Assembly: GCA_021780755.1 (NCBI GenBank)
Contig: JAJXYF010000005.1
Location: 41,031-105,030 of the forward strand
From: Deltaproteobacteria bacterium
GTDB taxonomy: Bacteria > Desulfobacterota > Binatia > Binatales > Binataceae
Direction: 5' to 3'
DNA: 64,000 nucleotides
The number at the start of each line of letters is the position of its first letter. Position 1 is the stretch's first letter. Shown here piece by piece: positions 50,119 to 59,488 of this stretch. The position numbers were made by a program, and so were the translations under genes. The notes beneath the pieces are model-generated. The model did no database searches. It saw nothing but the letters and a program-made list of their open reading frames with translations, and had not been told where the DNA came from.

Positions 50119-52221
50119 CTATTTCTGCATCGCCAGCCTCGGGGTCGCCGCGGCCTTGATACTCGCCGCGCGCGCCTGCGCCGCGCCGACCCGCACCGGC
50201 AGGATCACCAGGCTCAGCCCCTGCACCTGCAGCCAGTTCTGCAGTTCGAGCGCGGTGTGGTTGTGCAGAAAGCGGCTGACGAAGCCGTCGAGCTCGTCGG
50301 TAAAGATCAGCTTGCCCGCGAAAAATACCGAATGCGGAAATTCGTGCGCGACCTCAAGGCAGAGCCGATGCAATTCCACCACCACGTCCGGTCCGATACC
50401 CGAGCGCAGTTCCGGATGGAAGCCGAGATCCGCGGCGAAGCGACAGTACTCCACCATGTCGTCGGCAATCTGCTGTTCGAGATGCTTGACCTCTTCGGGG
50501 CCCTTGAGCAGCGCCGAGTCGATCTCGCCGACCCCGATGAAGACCACATTGCGGAATTGTCCACCAAACAGGCGCTGCACCGTGGTCAGCGTCGCCAGCC
50601 CCAACCCGTTGAAGCCGTTGACCAGCAGCACCGCGGTTGGGGCGTCGGGATCGCGCTCGGCCGGGGCCTTCTCGGCCGCCGCGAAGATCTCCGGCAGGAC
50701 GTCGGCTTCGAGTTGTTCGATCGCCTTTTGCACCCGCTGATAATGCGAATGCACGGTCACGCACACCGCGACCAGGGCGCCGGTCATTACCACCGTGACC
50801 CATCCGCCTTGATCGAACTTCAGCGTGACCGTCAGCACCAGGATCAGACCGGTAAACGTGCAGCCGACCCCGTTGATTAGCATCTTGTGCAGCCAGCGCG
50901 GCTCCGTTTTTCGCTCCTGCCACCAATGCACTGTCATGCCGAGCTGCGAAAGCGTGAACGTGATGAAAACATTGATCGCGTAGAGTACCACCAGCAGATC
51001 GACGCTGGCGTGCGTGCCGATCAGGATCACCGCGGCCGCGAGCCCCATCGCCAGCACGCCGTCCTGCGTGACCAGCCGCGTGCTCAGGTTCGAGAAGCGC
51101 CGCGGCAGCCAGCGATCGGTGGCCATCGAGGCCAGCACCCGCGGCCCATCGACGAAACCGGTCTGCGCCGCGACGAACAGCAGCGCGCCCTCGGTCAGCA
51201 GCGTGAAGGTCACGATCGGCATCCCGAGCGGCACGCCAAAGAGCGTCCAACGCGACGCCATCTTCTCGAACAACACCGCGTTGAGCGTCTTGCCGGCTTG
51301 CGGGCCAACGTCGAACAACATGTAGCTGAAGAGGATCCCGCCGGCCACGAACGCCAGCGACACCGACATGTAGATCATCGTCCGCTTGCCGGTCACGTTG
51401 CGCGGCTCGCGCAGGATCGGCAGCCCGTTGCTCACCGCTTCGATTCCGGTGTACGTGCCGCCGCCCAGGCTGTAGGCGCGCAGAAACAACAGCGCCAGTG
51501 CGACAAACCCCATGCTGTGGATGCTGTCGCCAGTCTGCTGAAACGCGGCATGCACGTCCCGCGGGATGCTCGATGCGCGCTCTACCAACGCGTATGTGAT
51601 CAGCCATACATGCGTGATCACGAAGGCGATGAAGATTGGCAGCAGCGACAGCACCGATTCCTTCACCCCGCGCAAGTTCATCGCGATCAGCACGGCGACC
51701 ACCAGCAGGCAGATCCAGAATTTGAAATGGAGCGACGAAGCCGGCAGGAAGCTGAAAATTGCGTCGGCGCCGCTGGCGATCGAGATCGAAATGGTCAGTA
51801 CATAATCGATTACCAGCGCACATCCCGAGACCACGCCCGCGTAGCGCCCCAGCAGTTTGGTCGCGACCAGGTAGCCGCCGCCGCCGGTCGGGAACGTATC
51901 GATCGTCTGCGAGTACGAAGCGGATATGATGAAGACCGTCAGCGCCATCAGCATCGCCAGGAAGACCGCCATGTACTGATGCGTCCCGAGCGCCAGAAAG
52001 GCCTCCTCCGGTCCGTAGCACGACGAACTGAGCCCGTCCGAGCCCAAACCGACCCAGGCGAGGAAGGCGACTAGCGAAAGCTGATGGAAGATTTCCGGAT
52101 CCTTTACGTCGCGGGCCGGCCCTATCAGTATCTCGCTGAGCGTCCGCTTTTCCGTGCTGACTGGGCCCTCGCCCTGCGTCCGCTTTGGTTCGCTGGCGTG
52201 GCTATCACCGTCTGCTGACAT
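50119..52221 (-). CDS. APC-superfamily transporter, KimA-like (potassium uptake type)
   Basis: A 700-residue protein with about 12 transmembrane helices in the first 470 residues and a cytosolic C-terminal domain of about 220 residues. 'FHQLSLVAFLAWVGLGSDGLSSSCYGPEEAFLAL' (in part) and 'PTGGGGYLVATKLLG' resemble the KimA/YdaO group, whose Bacillus member imports K+ with protons. The C-terminal part contains 'TAVLLVNGFNGLGLATLTTVQRLF' and 'FIGVGEIDSALLKGPEEV' (in part), similar to the dimerising cytosolic domain of KimA. Potassium is the best guess; amino acids are an alternative. It starts at ATG 52221 with no clear operon partner. Confidence 0.83.
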   Translation of the reverse strand: MSADGDSHASEPKRTQGEGPVSTEKRTLSEILIGPARDVKDPEIFHQLSLVAFLAWVGLGSDGLSSSCYGPEEAFLALGTHQYMAVFLAMLMALTVFIISASYSQTIDTFPTGGGGYLVATKLLGRYAGVVSGCALVIDYVLTISISIASGADAIFSFLPASSLHFKFWICLLVVAVLIAMNLRGVKESVLSLLPIFIAFVITHVWLITYALVERASSIPRDVHAAFQQTGDSIHSMGFVALALLFLRAYSLGGGTYTGIEAVSNGLPILREPRNVTGKRTMIYMSVSLAFVAGGILFSYMLFDVGPQAGKTLNAVLFEKMASRWTLFGVPLGMPIVTFTLLTEGALLFVAAQTGFVDGPRVLASMATDRWLPRRFSNLSTRLVTQDGVLAMGLAAAVILIGTHASVDLLVVLYAINVFITFTLSQLGMTVHWWQERKTEPRWLHKMLINGVGCTFTGLILVLTVTLKFDQGGWVTVVMTGALVAVCVTVHSHYQRVQKAIEQLEADVLPEIFAAAEKAPAERDPDAPTAVLLVNGFNGLGLATLTTVQRLFGGQFRNVVFIGVGEIDSALLKGPEEVKHLEQQIADDMVEYCRFAADLGFHPELRSGIGPDVVVELHRLCLEVAHEFPHSVFFAGKLIFTDELDGFVSRFLHNHTALELQNWLQVQGLSLVILPVRVGAAQARAASIKAAATPRLAMQK

Positions 52222-52333
52222 AAATTGTTTGTGGAAGCTCCCCTGTCTGGATTATGAGCAATTCAGTTTCAACCCGGCTCTCACGCGCCGCCCGGATAAT
52301 ACTCTGGTGCGATATCGCCTTCGTACTTCGGAT

Positions 52334-53239
52334 TTATATTGGATAGTCGGCGCGCGCGAGTCCAAGCCCGTAACGGGCGGCATCGATGAGGTTTTGCATC
52401 AGCGCCAGCACCGTCATCGGACCAGTACCACCGGGATTCGGCGTAATCCATCCGGCCACCGATTTAACCCCGTCGAAATCGACGTCGCCGGCAAACCGGC
52501 CCGGCCCAATGCGCCGGAAGCCGACGTCGATCACGCACGCGCCCGGTTTAATCATCCCGGCGTTGATCAGATACGTACCGTCAGGTGGCGCCACTCCGGC
52601 GCACGACACCACGATATCGGATTCGCGGCAAATCTCGGCCAAGTCGCGCGTATGGCGATGGCACCAGGTCACCGTCGCATTGCGCAGCCGGCCGCCGAGG
52701 ATTATCGCCATCGGCTTGCCGGCAATATCGCTGCGCCCGATTACGGCGGCGCGCTGCCCGTCCACCGGCACCTCGTAATGATCGATTAGCGTCAGCACCC
52801 CGCGCGGCGTGCACGGAATGAAGCGTCCCCATTCTCCCCGATAAAATCCGGTCAGGCTCGCCGAACCAACCGCATCCACGTCCTTGTTCGGGTCGATCGC
52901 GTCGAACAGGCGGAAGGTGTCCACGCCCTCGGGAACCGGCAATTGCAATAAGATACCGGTGATGCGCGGGTCGGCGTTGAGCCGCGCGATCGTCTCAAGC
53001 AGGCGCTCAGTGCTCGCCTCCGGCGCCGCGACCGTGATTGTTTCGCTCCGAAAGCCCAGTTCCTCCGCCAACCTGCGCTTGTTGCGCACGTACTGCATTG
53101 AGGCCGCATTGTCACCCACCAGGATCGCTGCCAGAGCCGGCACCACGCGATGGCGATCGGCCAATTCGCGCGCATGCTCCAGCAGGTGCGGCTTGAGAAA
53201 TTGGCTGACCGCCCGGCCGTCCATCAGTTTGCCCGTCAT
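52334..53239 (-). CDS. folD: Bifunctional methylenetetrahydrofolate dehydrogenase/cyclohydrolase
   Basis: About 301 residues from ATG 53239 (MTGKLMDGRAVSQFL); the frame stays open to 53296 without a better start. 'ILVGDNAASMQYVRNKRRLAEELG' (in part) holds the catalytic Tyr/Lys. 'ILLQLPVPEGV', 'PCTPRGVLTLIDHYEVP', 'VIGRSDIAGKPMA' (NADP-binding) and 'WITPNPGGTGPMTVLALMQN' (in part) are diagnostic. It converts 5,10-methylene-THF to 10-formyl-THF in the cytosol. It is divergent from gcvT, whose enzyme makes its substrate from glycine, so the two sit together logically. Confidence 0.95.
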   Translation of the reverse strand: MTGKLMDGRAVSQFLKPHLLEHARELADRHRVVPALAAILVGDNAASMQYVRNKRRLAEELGFRSETITVAAPEASTERLLETIARLNADPRITGILLQLPVPEGVDTFRLFDAIDPNKDVDAVGSASLTGFYRGEWGRFIPCTPRGVLTLIDHYEVPVDGQRAAVIGRSDIAGKPMAIILGGRLRNATVTWCHRHTRDLAEICRESDIVVSCAGVAPPDGTYLINAGMIKPGACVIDVGFRRIGPGRFAGDVDFDGVKSVAGWITPNPGGTGPMTVLALMQNLIDAARYGLGLARADYPI

Positions 53240-53429
53240 TATTCTCTGCGCCTGAATTATCTGCGTCTCCAGCTTGCTATGCCGTTCGGCGCGCAAAACC
53301 GTACGGCGGCATTCGAGGCCGGATATACGAGGAGCGGGCTGGAATCGGCGTGAACGTAAAAATTATTGCGGAACGTATCGGGATTCAGTTCGTTGACATC
53401 GAGAGGCTCTGGTAAAATTAGACGGGCTG

Positions 53430-54536
53430 ATGGAACTGGTCAAGCGCATCCCGCTCGCATCGCTGCATCGCAAACTCGGCGCCCGCATCACCGAGTTCGG
53501 CGGCTATGAGATGCCGCTGAGCTATCGCGGCATCATCCCGGAGCATCGCGCGGTGCGCCACGCCGCCGGCCTGTTCGACTTGAGCCACATGGGCGAATTC
53601 CACCTCGAGGGTCCGCGTGCGCTCGCCCTCCTCGAACGGGCGCTGACCAATTCCGCCGCGCGGATGGCCGATTCGCAAGCCCAATATACCATCATGTGTG
53701 CGGACGACGGCGGCACCATCGACGACCTCATCGTCTATCGGCTCGCGCCCGAGCGGTACATGCTCTGCGTCAATGCGTCGAATATCGCCGTCGATTGGGA
53801 ACGGCTTAACGATCTCAATCGCGATGGCGCGACGTTGACGAATCACAGCGACGAAACCGCGCTGATCGCGATTCAGGGACCGCGGGCGATCGCAATGCTC
53901 TCGCGGCTTACCGCGCTTCCACTAGCATCGATTGGACGCTTCCGCAGCATGACCGGCGACGTCGCTGGCGTCGCCTCGCTGGTCGCGCGCACCGGCTACA
54001 CCGGGGAAGATGGCTTCGAGATCTTCTGCCCGGCGGACGGCGGCGAACGGCTCTTCGAGGCGGCCCTGGCGGCCGGCGCGTCCGACGGTCTCCTGCCGTG
54101 CGGCCTCGGCGCGCGCGATACCCTCCGGATGGAAGCGGGACTGCCGCTCTACGGCCATGAGCTCGATCGCAAAACTTCACCGCTGGAGGCCAACTTAAAG
54201 AGTTTCGTGAAGTTCGGTCACGGCTTCGCGGGTGAGGCCATGCTGGCCGCGCAGCGTGATAACGGCACTCCGCGACGCCTGGCCGGCATCCGCACCGACG
54301 ACGGCAAAAGTATCGCGCGCCAAGGCTACACAATATACCGTGACGAGGCCGAGGTTGGCGTGATCACCAGCGGCACCTACGCGCCCAGTTTCGATCGGCC
54401 GTTGGCGATGGCGTATCTCGCGACCGGCGCCAACCTGCGCGACGGCGACCGCGTCGAAGTCGCCATCCGCAATCGCAGGGTCGCGGCCACCGTGATGCCG
54501 CTGCCGTTCTATCGACGCGAGCGAGTCGGTGGCTGA
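53430..54536 (+). CDS. gcvT: Glycine cleavage T protein (aminomethyltransferase)
   Basis: A 368-residue T protein, normal length. GGYEMPLSYRGI and 'GLFDLSHMGEFHLEGP' are the classical N-terminal blocks, and the folate-site Asp lies in GTIDDLIVYR near residue 99. 'RTGYTGEDGFEIF', 'GLGARDTLRMEAGLPLYGHEL' and 'SGTYAPSFDRPLAMAYL' complete the fold. It transfers the methylene group from H-protein-bound aminomethyl lipoate to THF. TTGACA (53393) and an extended -10 TGGTAAAAT (53410-53418) precede it, but with only 14 bp between them, so the promoter is uncertain. The usual gcvH does not follow; gcvPA begins 363 bp later. Confidence 0.95.
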   Translation: MELVKRIPLASLHRKLGARITEFGGYEMPLSYRGIIPEHRAVRHAAGLFDLSHMGEFHLEGPRALALLERALTNSAARMADSQAQYTIMCADDGGTIDDLIVYRLAPERYMLCVNASNIAVDWERLNDLNRDGATLTNHSDETALIAIQGPRAIAMLSRLTALPLASIGRFRSMTGDVAGVASLVARTGYTGEDGFEIFCPADGGERLFEAALAAGASDGLLPCGLGARDTLRMEAGLPLYGHELDRKTSPLEANLKSFVKFGHGFAGEAMLAAQRDNGTPRRLAGIRTDDGKSIARQGYTIYRDEAEVGVITSGTYAPSFDRPLAMAYLATGANLRDGDRVEVAIRNRRVAATVMPLPFYRRERVGG

Positions 54537-54899
54537 CCCATATAAGGAGTCTGCGACGTGCGCACAGCGAGCCGAGCGAGCGATTACAAGAAAAGAGATA
54601 ATATGGAATGTGCTGGCTGCGGAAACCCGGGTGACAGTCCAGGCGAGCCGGCGAAGTGCAAAATACCTTTTTACAAAACGAGCTCAACTTTCCCAGCATT
54701 GTCCTGCGCTTTCCCTGTTTTGACACTGGGGAAAAGCACATTTTCAGCGCTTCGGACCAGCCCGCGATTCTTCACTTCGCGGCTTCACTTACTATGCGAA
54801 GTCCTCGTGAGCTTTAAGTAAAAATGTCGGCTCTGAGATCCCTATCGACTTCCTTCACGCGGTTAGAATGACGACCTGATTTGTGGAGACGTTCATTAG
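54537..54899 (+). other. AT-richer gap between gcvT and gcvPA, no gcvH
   Basis: A 363-bp stretch with lower GC than its neighbours. The place normally taken by gcvH holds only an open frame at 54558-54821 (starting MECAGCGNPGD at 54603), which lacks the lipoyl ETDKA motif and any known domain. GCTGGCT and AGCCGGC can pair over about 40 nt starting near 54612. It does not match the glycine riboswitch consensus. AAAAGGAG-like sites are absent, and GTGGAGA just before 54900 serves gcvPA. Confidence 0.5.
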
Positions 54900-56249
54900 A
54901 TGAGGTTCATCCCGCATACCGAGGCCGACATCGAGGTCATGCTCAAGACGGTCGGTGCCGCCCAACTCGATGACTTGATCGCCCACGTGCCGCAAAACCT
55001 CCGCGATACCGCCGTGATCAACCTGCCGGACGGTCGTGCCGAGGCCGAGGTCGCCGATGAGCTGACCCAGCTAGCCGCGCGCAACCCCGGCGCGACCGGC
55101 TTCATCAGCTTTCTCGGCGGCGGCTACTATCGCCATTATGTGCCGGCGGCCGTGCGCGCGATCACCGCCCGCGCCGAGTTCGCGACCAGCTATACGCCCT
55201 ACCAGCCGGAAGTGAGCCAGGGCACCACGCAGGCAATCTTTGAGTTCCAGACCTTGATTACGCAGCTCACCGCACTGGATGTCGCCAACGCGAGCATGTA
55301 CGACGGTGCGTCCGCTGCCGCCGAAGCGATCCTGATGGCCCATCGGGTACTGCCCAAGCGCCACGTGGTCGCGATTTCGCGCGCGCTATGGCCCGACTAC
55401 CGCGCGACGATTCGCACCTACCTGAGCGCGCTCGGCACGCTGGAGCTGGTCGATCTGCCCTTCGATTTAGCAACCGGAGAAATCGATCGCGCCGCCCTCG
55501 ATGGTCTCGCGACCGGCGAATTACTCTGCACTGTCACCGGCTATCCCAATGCGTTTGGGGTGATCGAGCCGCTCGCGCAGATAGTGGAATTGACCCATCG
55601 GGCGGGTGCCCTGGCGATCGCGGTCACGGCCGAGCCGCTGGCGCTCGCCCTGCTGAAGCCGCCGGGAGCGCTCGGTGTGGATATCGCGGTGGGTGAGGGA
55701 CAGAGCTTCGGGATGCCGCTGCAATTTGGCGGACCCGGGTTGGGATTTCTCGCGGGCCGGTCGGCGCAGGTCCGCCAGATGCCTGGGCGGCTGGTCGGAC
55801 AGACCACCGACAGCGAAGGGCACCGCGCCTTCTGCCTGACGCTGGCCACGCGCGAGCAACATATACGGCGCGAACGCGCGACCTCGAACATCTGCACCAA
55901 TCATTCGTTGTGCGCACTCGCCGCGACCGCCTATCTTTCGCTGATGGGGCGGCAAGGCCTGCGTGAGCTTGCCGCGCGCAACGTCGAGCTCGCCCACGCC
56001 ACGCGAGCGGCGCTGGAGGCGGCCGGGGTCCGGCGCCGTTTCACTGGTCAATGTTTCAACGAATTCGTCGTCGCGCTTGACGCGCCAGAGGCCGCGCTTG
56101 CCGCGGCCGAGCGGCAGGGCATCCTCGCCGGAATTTCGCTCGCGAACGACTATCCGGAGCTTGGCGGCAACTTGCTGATTTCTGTTACCGAGATGAATAC
56201 GCCCGTCGAGATCGAACGGCTGTGTGGCGTGCTCGCGGGAGGCCGGTAA
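54900..56249 (+). CDS. gcvPA: Glycine dehydrogenase (decarboxylating) subunit 1
   Basis: 449 residues, the N-terminal half of the split P protein. 'MRFIPHTEADIEVMLKTVGA' (in part) is the common start. 'SFLGGGYYRHYVPAAVRAI', 'TSYTPYQPEVSQGTTQAIFEFQT' (in part), 'ANASMYDGASAAAEAI' and 'TSNICTNHSLCALAATAYLSLMG' (in part) are diagnostic. It forms a heterotetramer with GcvPB and lacks the PLP lysine, as expected for subunit 1. The stop overlaps the ATG of gcvPB by one base. It decarboxylates glycine and passes aminomethyl to the H protein, which is not encoded nearby. Confidence 0.95.
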   Translation: MRFIPHTEADIEVMLKTVGAAQLDDLIAHVPQNLRDTAVINLPDGRAEAEVADELTQLAARNPGATGFISFLGGGYYRHYVPAAVRAITARAEFATSYTPYQPEVSQGTTQAIFEFQTLITQLTALDVANASMYDGASAAAEAILMAHRVLPKRHVVAISRALWPDYRATIRTYLSALGTLELVDLPFDLATGEIDRAALDGLATGELLCTVTGYPNAFGVIEPLAQIVELTHRAGALAIAVTAEPLALALLKPPGALGVDIAVGEGQSFGMPLQFGGPGLGFLAGRSAQVRQMPGRLVGQTTDSEGHRAFCLTLATREQHIRRERATSNICTNHSLCALAATAYLSLMGRQGLRELAARNVELAHATRAALEAAGVRRRFTGQCFNEFVVALDAPEAALAAAERQGILAGISLANDYPELGGNLLISVTEMNTPVEIERLCGVLAGGR

Positions 56250-57784
56250 TGGCGACTGCTGACAGATTGAAGGCAGCCCGCGCCGACCAAAAGCCCGCCG
56301 CGGGGGAGACCCAATCGGCGCCGCCGATCGCCGCGAGCGGCGTTGCGCTGATCTTCGAGGAGTCGTCGCCGGGACGCCGCGGAGTTGATTCGGGCGGCGG
56401 CGCAGACAGCGCGAAGCATGCACTCGAGTTGCTCGGCGATGATCTGTGCCGCACCGACATCGAGGGCTTCCCGGAACTCAGCGAGCCGCAGGTGCTGCGC
56501 CATTTTCTGCGCCTCTCGCAATTGAACTTCGGGCAGGCGCTCCAATTCTATCCGCTGGGCTCGTGCACCATGAAATACAATCCTGTGCTCAATGACGAGA
56601 TGGCGGCGCTGCCCGGCTTCGCCAGCCTGCATCCTGCCACGCCGCCGCATCTGGCCCCGGGTGCGCTAGAACTGATCGCGCGGATGGAAGCGGCGCTGGC
56701 GGAGATCACCGGGATGGACGCGGTATCACTGGCGCCCGCGGCCGGCGCACAGGGCGAACTCGCCGGCCTGCTGATGATTCGCGCGTGGGAGGAGAAGCGC
56801 GGCAAGGTGCGCCGCAAGGTGATCATCCCCGACACCGCGCACGGCACCAATCCCGCGAGTTGCACGCTCGCCGGATTCGAGGTGGTGGTGGCGCGCTCGG
56901 GCCCGCGCGGCTACCTCGAGGCCGCCGAAATCCGCCGCCTGCTCAGCGACGACGTGGCCGCCCTGATGGTCACGAATCCTAACACGCTCGGCATGTTCGA
57001 GCCTGAAATCCAGGAAATCGCCGCGGCCCTGCACGAGCGCGGTGCGATGCTCTATCTCGATGGCGCCAACATGAACGCGCTGCTGGGCGTCGCCAAGCCC
57101 GGCGACATGGGCGCCGACATCGTGCATCTCAACTTGCACAAGACCTTCTCGACTCCGCACGGCGGCGGCGGTCCCGGCGCCGGGCCGGTCGCGGTCAAGC
57201 GGCACCTGGAGCCGTTCCTGCCGCATCCGCGTATCGTCAAACGCGCCGATCAGTGGGAGTTCGATCGCGACCGCCCCGATTCAATCGGACGGCTCAGATC
57301 GTTTCACGGGAATTTCGGCATGCTGGTGCGTGCCTATACCTACATCCTCGCGATGGGCGGCGACGGACTCGCGCAGGCGAGCCGCCACGCGATTCTCAAC
57401 GCGGCCTATGTGCGCAAGCGCCTCGAGGCGCACTTTCCCAGCGCCACCCGCGAACCTACGATGCACGAATGCGTGCTCACCCACGACCTCGACACGCGCA
57501 CCGGCGTCAGCACCCTCGATCTGGCCAAGCGCCTGCTCGACTTCGGCATGCATCCGCCGACCATCTACTTCCCCCTGGTGGTACATGGCGCGCTGATGAT
57601 CGAGCCGACCGAGACCGAGAGCCTCGAGACGCTCGAAAGCTTCATCGAAACGATGGAGCGTATTTACGCTGAAGCGCTGGAGGATCCCGCGATGGTCAAG
57701 GCCGCGCCCCATTCGCTCAAGCTGCGCCGTATCGACGAGGTGACGGCGGCGCGCCGCCCCGTACTGCGCTGGAACGCCCGCTAG
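56249..57784 (+). CDS. gcvPB: Glycine dehydrogenase (decarboxylating) subunit 2
   Basis: 511 residues from ATG 56249, which shares a base with the gcvPA stop and follows GGAGG. The PLP-binding Lys is at about 298 in HLNLHKTFSTPHGGGGPGAG. 'FYPLGSCTMKYNP', 'SLAPAAGAQGELAGLL', 'DTAHGTNPASC' and 'LYLDGANMNALLGV' are standard. A Gly/Ala/Ser-rich N-terminal extension (about residues 1-60, including GRRGVDSGGGADSAK) is longer than in many homologues. With gcvPA and gcvT it forms the glycine cleavage system feeding methylene-THF to folD. Confidence 0.95.
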   Translation: MATADRLKAARADQKPAAGETQSAPPIAASGVALIFEESSPGRRGVDSGGGADSAKHALELLGDDLCRTDIEGFPELSEPQVLRHFLRLSQLNFGQALQFYPLGSCTMKYNPVLNDEMAALPGFASLHPATPPHLAPGALELIARMEAALAEITGMDAVSLAPAAGAQGELAGLLMIRAWEEKRGKVRRKVIIPDTAHGTNPASCTLAGFEVVVARSGPRGYLEAAEIRRLLSDDVAALMVTNPNTLGMFEPEIQEIAAALHERGAMLYLDGANMNALLGVAKPGDMGADIVHLNLHKTFSTPHGGGGPGAGPVAVKRHLEPFLPHPRIVKRADQWEFDRDRPDSIGRLRSFHGNFGMLVRAYTYILAMGGDGLAQASRHAILNAAYVRKRLEAHFPSATREPTMHECVLTHDLDTRTGVSTLDLAKRLLDFGMHPPTIYFPLVVHGALMIEPTETESLETLESFIETMERIYAEALEDPAMVKAAPHSLKLRRIDEVTAARRPVLRWNAR

Positions 57785-57820
57785 CCGGTCAACCCTTCGC
57801 GATATTGGCGTTACCGATGA

Positions 57821-58477
57821 TCATGATTCACGGGCAAGCCGGAGCGCTCGCGCATAGTCCTCGGCCGTATTGACGTTGAGGAAGCTGCGCAGCTGCGGGT
57901 CGATCGCACGCAACGTCGTCTCCTCGACGGTACGGACTTTCAAGCGCTCGGAGATTAGCGTCAGGCGGCGTTCGTTGCCGGTTTCCATTGCGGTCAGCGC
58001 CGCGATCGCCGGCGCGCGCCGATACGCCGCGCACAACGGCTGCGTCCTGCCCTCGACCTGCGGAATTACCGCGTCGTTATTCTCAATCATCGCACACAGC
58101 GCCGACGCCAACTCCGATCGCAGCAGCGGCAGATCGCACGAACACGCGAAAACGATTTCGCCGCGCGCCCGCGTCAGGCCGTGTCGCAGCGCGCCGACCG
58201 GACCTTCGAAGGCGGCCGCGTCGCGCTCGATCATCACCGTGGCTTCATCCGGCCCGGTCACGTGCGCCTCGTTGGCCCGCTCCCGCAGCGTGCGATCGAT
58301 CGAGAAGGGTTCATCGCGCAGCGGCGCCGCGACCACGATGATCTCCGCAAACGCGCCACTCAGCGTATCGATCAGGCGCTCCAGTATCGTCGATGGCCCG
58401 AACGGCAACGCCGCCTTCGGCAGGCCCATCCGCGAACTGCGTCCGCCGGCGAGAATGACGGCACTGGCAGCGTTCAT
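57821..58477 (-). CDS. mobA: Molybdenum cofactor guanylyltransferase-like NTP transferase
   Basis: About 218 residues from ATG 58477 (MNAASAVIL); the frame is open 13 residues farther. The nucleotide-binding signature LAGGRSSRMGLPKAAL (LAGGxSxRMGxxK) is intact. 'VFACSCDLPLLRSEL' supplies the metal-binding Asp, and 'VIPQVEGRTQPLCAAYRR' (in part) is typical of MobA. It likely attaches GMP to molybdopterin for Mo enzymes; MocA-type cytidylyl transfer is an alternative. The C-terminal 'FLNVNTAEDYARAL' is a family hallmark. The gene is convergent with gcvPB. Confidence 0.88.
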   Translation of the reverse strand: MNAASAVILAGGRSSRMGLPKAALPFGPSTILERLIDTLSGAFAEIIVVAAPLRDEPFSIDRTLRERANEAHVTGPDEATVMIERDAAAFEGPVGALRHGLTRARGEIVFACSCDLPLLRSELASALCAMIENNDAVIPQVEGRTQPLCAAYRRAPAIAALTAMETGNERRLTLISERLKVRTVEETTLRAIDPQLRSFLNVNTAEDYARALRLARES

Positions 58478-58541
58478 CGATCGGAAAGTCGGCGCTGCCC
58501 GATCGGGCAACACCACGATCCGGGCTGACGCGACGATCTAT

Positions 58542-59159
58542 TCATGGAGGTGCGATCCGATTCGCCGTCAGTTCGCCCAGGGTTATGCGGATTGCTTCAT
58601 CGTGATGGAGGATCGCGAGATGGCCGGTATTGCGCAACACGATCATGCGCTTGAACATCCCGTCAGGAAAGGCGTCTCGACGCGGCGGAGCCACGATCGG
58701 ATCGTCGCTGCCGAAGATCGCGACCTCGTCCGGACTGCGCTGGCCCGCCCACCATGGTGAACCCAGCGTCACCAGCGAGCGCGTGCGGCCGCTTTCCGAG
58801 CGCAGTGCCGCCATCCGCGCCACAGTCCCGCCGAGGCTATGTCCGATGAAATGGACACCCTCACCGCCGTCGATCTGCGCCGCCATCTCGGCCAACTGCG
58901 AGGCCGAATCCTCTACCGATTGTCGCGCCGAATAGGTGAAGAAGCCGATATTGTCGAAGCCCGACAGCCGCAACAGCACTGACATCGCGAGCATATTGGT
59001 GCGGTCGCCGCCATTGCCATGAATCAGGATTACCGCGTCGCGTGAACGGCGAAACCGGCGCGGAATCCGGGCTTGCAGAATCGTCAGACAATCGAACGGA
59101 TAGGACGCCATCAGCGCCCACGCGGACACGAACTCGCGTCCAATCGAGATTGGATTCAT
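58542..59159 (-). CDS. Alpha/beta hydrolase
   Basis: A 205-residue hydrolase with the nucleophile elbow GHSLGG (Ser108) and an oxyanion block LIHGNGGDRTNM, as in lipase/EstA-like proteins. The catalytic Asp is probably in 'IFGSDDPIVAPP' and the His in 'RNTGHLAILHHDEA'. The N-terminus carries a short hydrophobic stretch but no clear signal peptide. It resembles small triacylglycerol lipase/PGAP1-like esterases. The substrate is unknown. It follows the MobA-like gene on the same strand with a 64-bp gap. Confidence 0.87.
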   Translation of the reverse strand: MNPISIGREFVSAWALMASYPFDCLTILQARIPRRFRRSRDAVILIHGNGGDRTNMLAMSVLLRLSGFDNIGFFTYSARQSVEDSASQLAEMAAQIDGGEGVHFIGHSLGGTVARMAALRSESGRTRSLVTLGSPWWAGQRSPDEVAIFGSDDPIVAPPRRDAFPDGMFKRMIVLRNTGHLAILHHDEAIRITLGELTANRIAPP

Positions 59160-59488
59160 CCTACGATTCGATTTTAACCGCTAAAGTTGGCGTTTGCTAT
59201 CCAAATAGTTGCTCATGTGATCGCGTTGGCCACATGGACTCCAGCGCATTTATGAGGCTTTGAATGTTAGCGAGACCGGACAGCGACTGTGGATAACATA
59301 ATTCAGACTACGTATAGCGAAATGCACCTTAATCCGTTATAAGCGTTCCCTGTCGGCGCGTGAAGCTGGCTCATGCTGACTTCGAGACCAGTGAGTCTGC
59401 GATGAAAGGCGGCGGACGAACCGACCGGGCGTTCGCCGGAAGCGCCTTCGAGGGCTGAAACGCAAAGGCATCAGGGAGGAAAAAGAAC
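59160..59488. other. Intergenic region upstream of lipoprotein gene
   Basis: 329 bp between divergent genes, relatively AT-rich around 59165-59340 (AAATAG, GATAACATAATTC). It must contain the promoters of both neighbours, but no confident -35/-10 pair, RNA or coding frame was recognised. Confidence 0.4.

Noticed and set aside
50354..52021. 555-codon frame on the same strand as the KimA-like transporter, shifted
   Set aside because: An out-of-phase shadow rich in Arg/Asp/Gly; the transporter frame has the membrane helices.
54558..54821. Small frame between gcvT and gcvPA as a candidate gcvH
   Set aside because: It has no lipoyl-attachment motif (ETDKA/ESVKA type) and is too short and unlike GcvH.
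54537..54899. Glycine riboswitch upstream of gcvPA
   Set aside because: The conserved GGAGAG and CCGAAGG-type elements of the glycine aptamer were not found.
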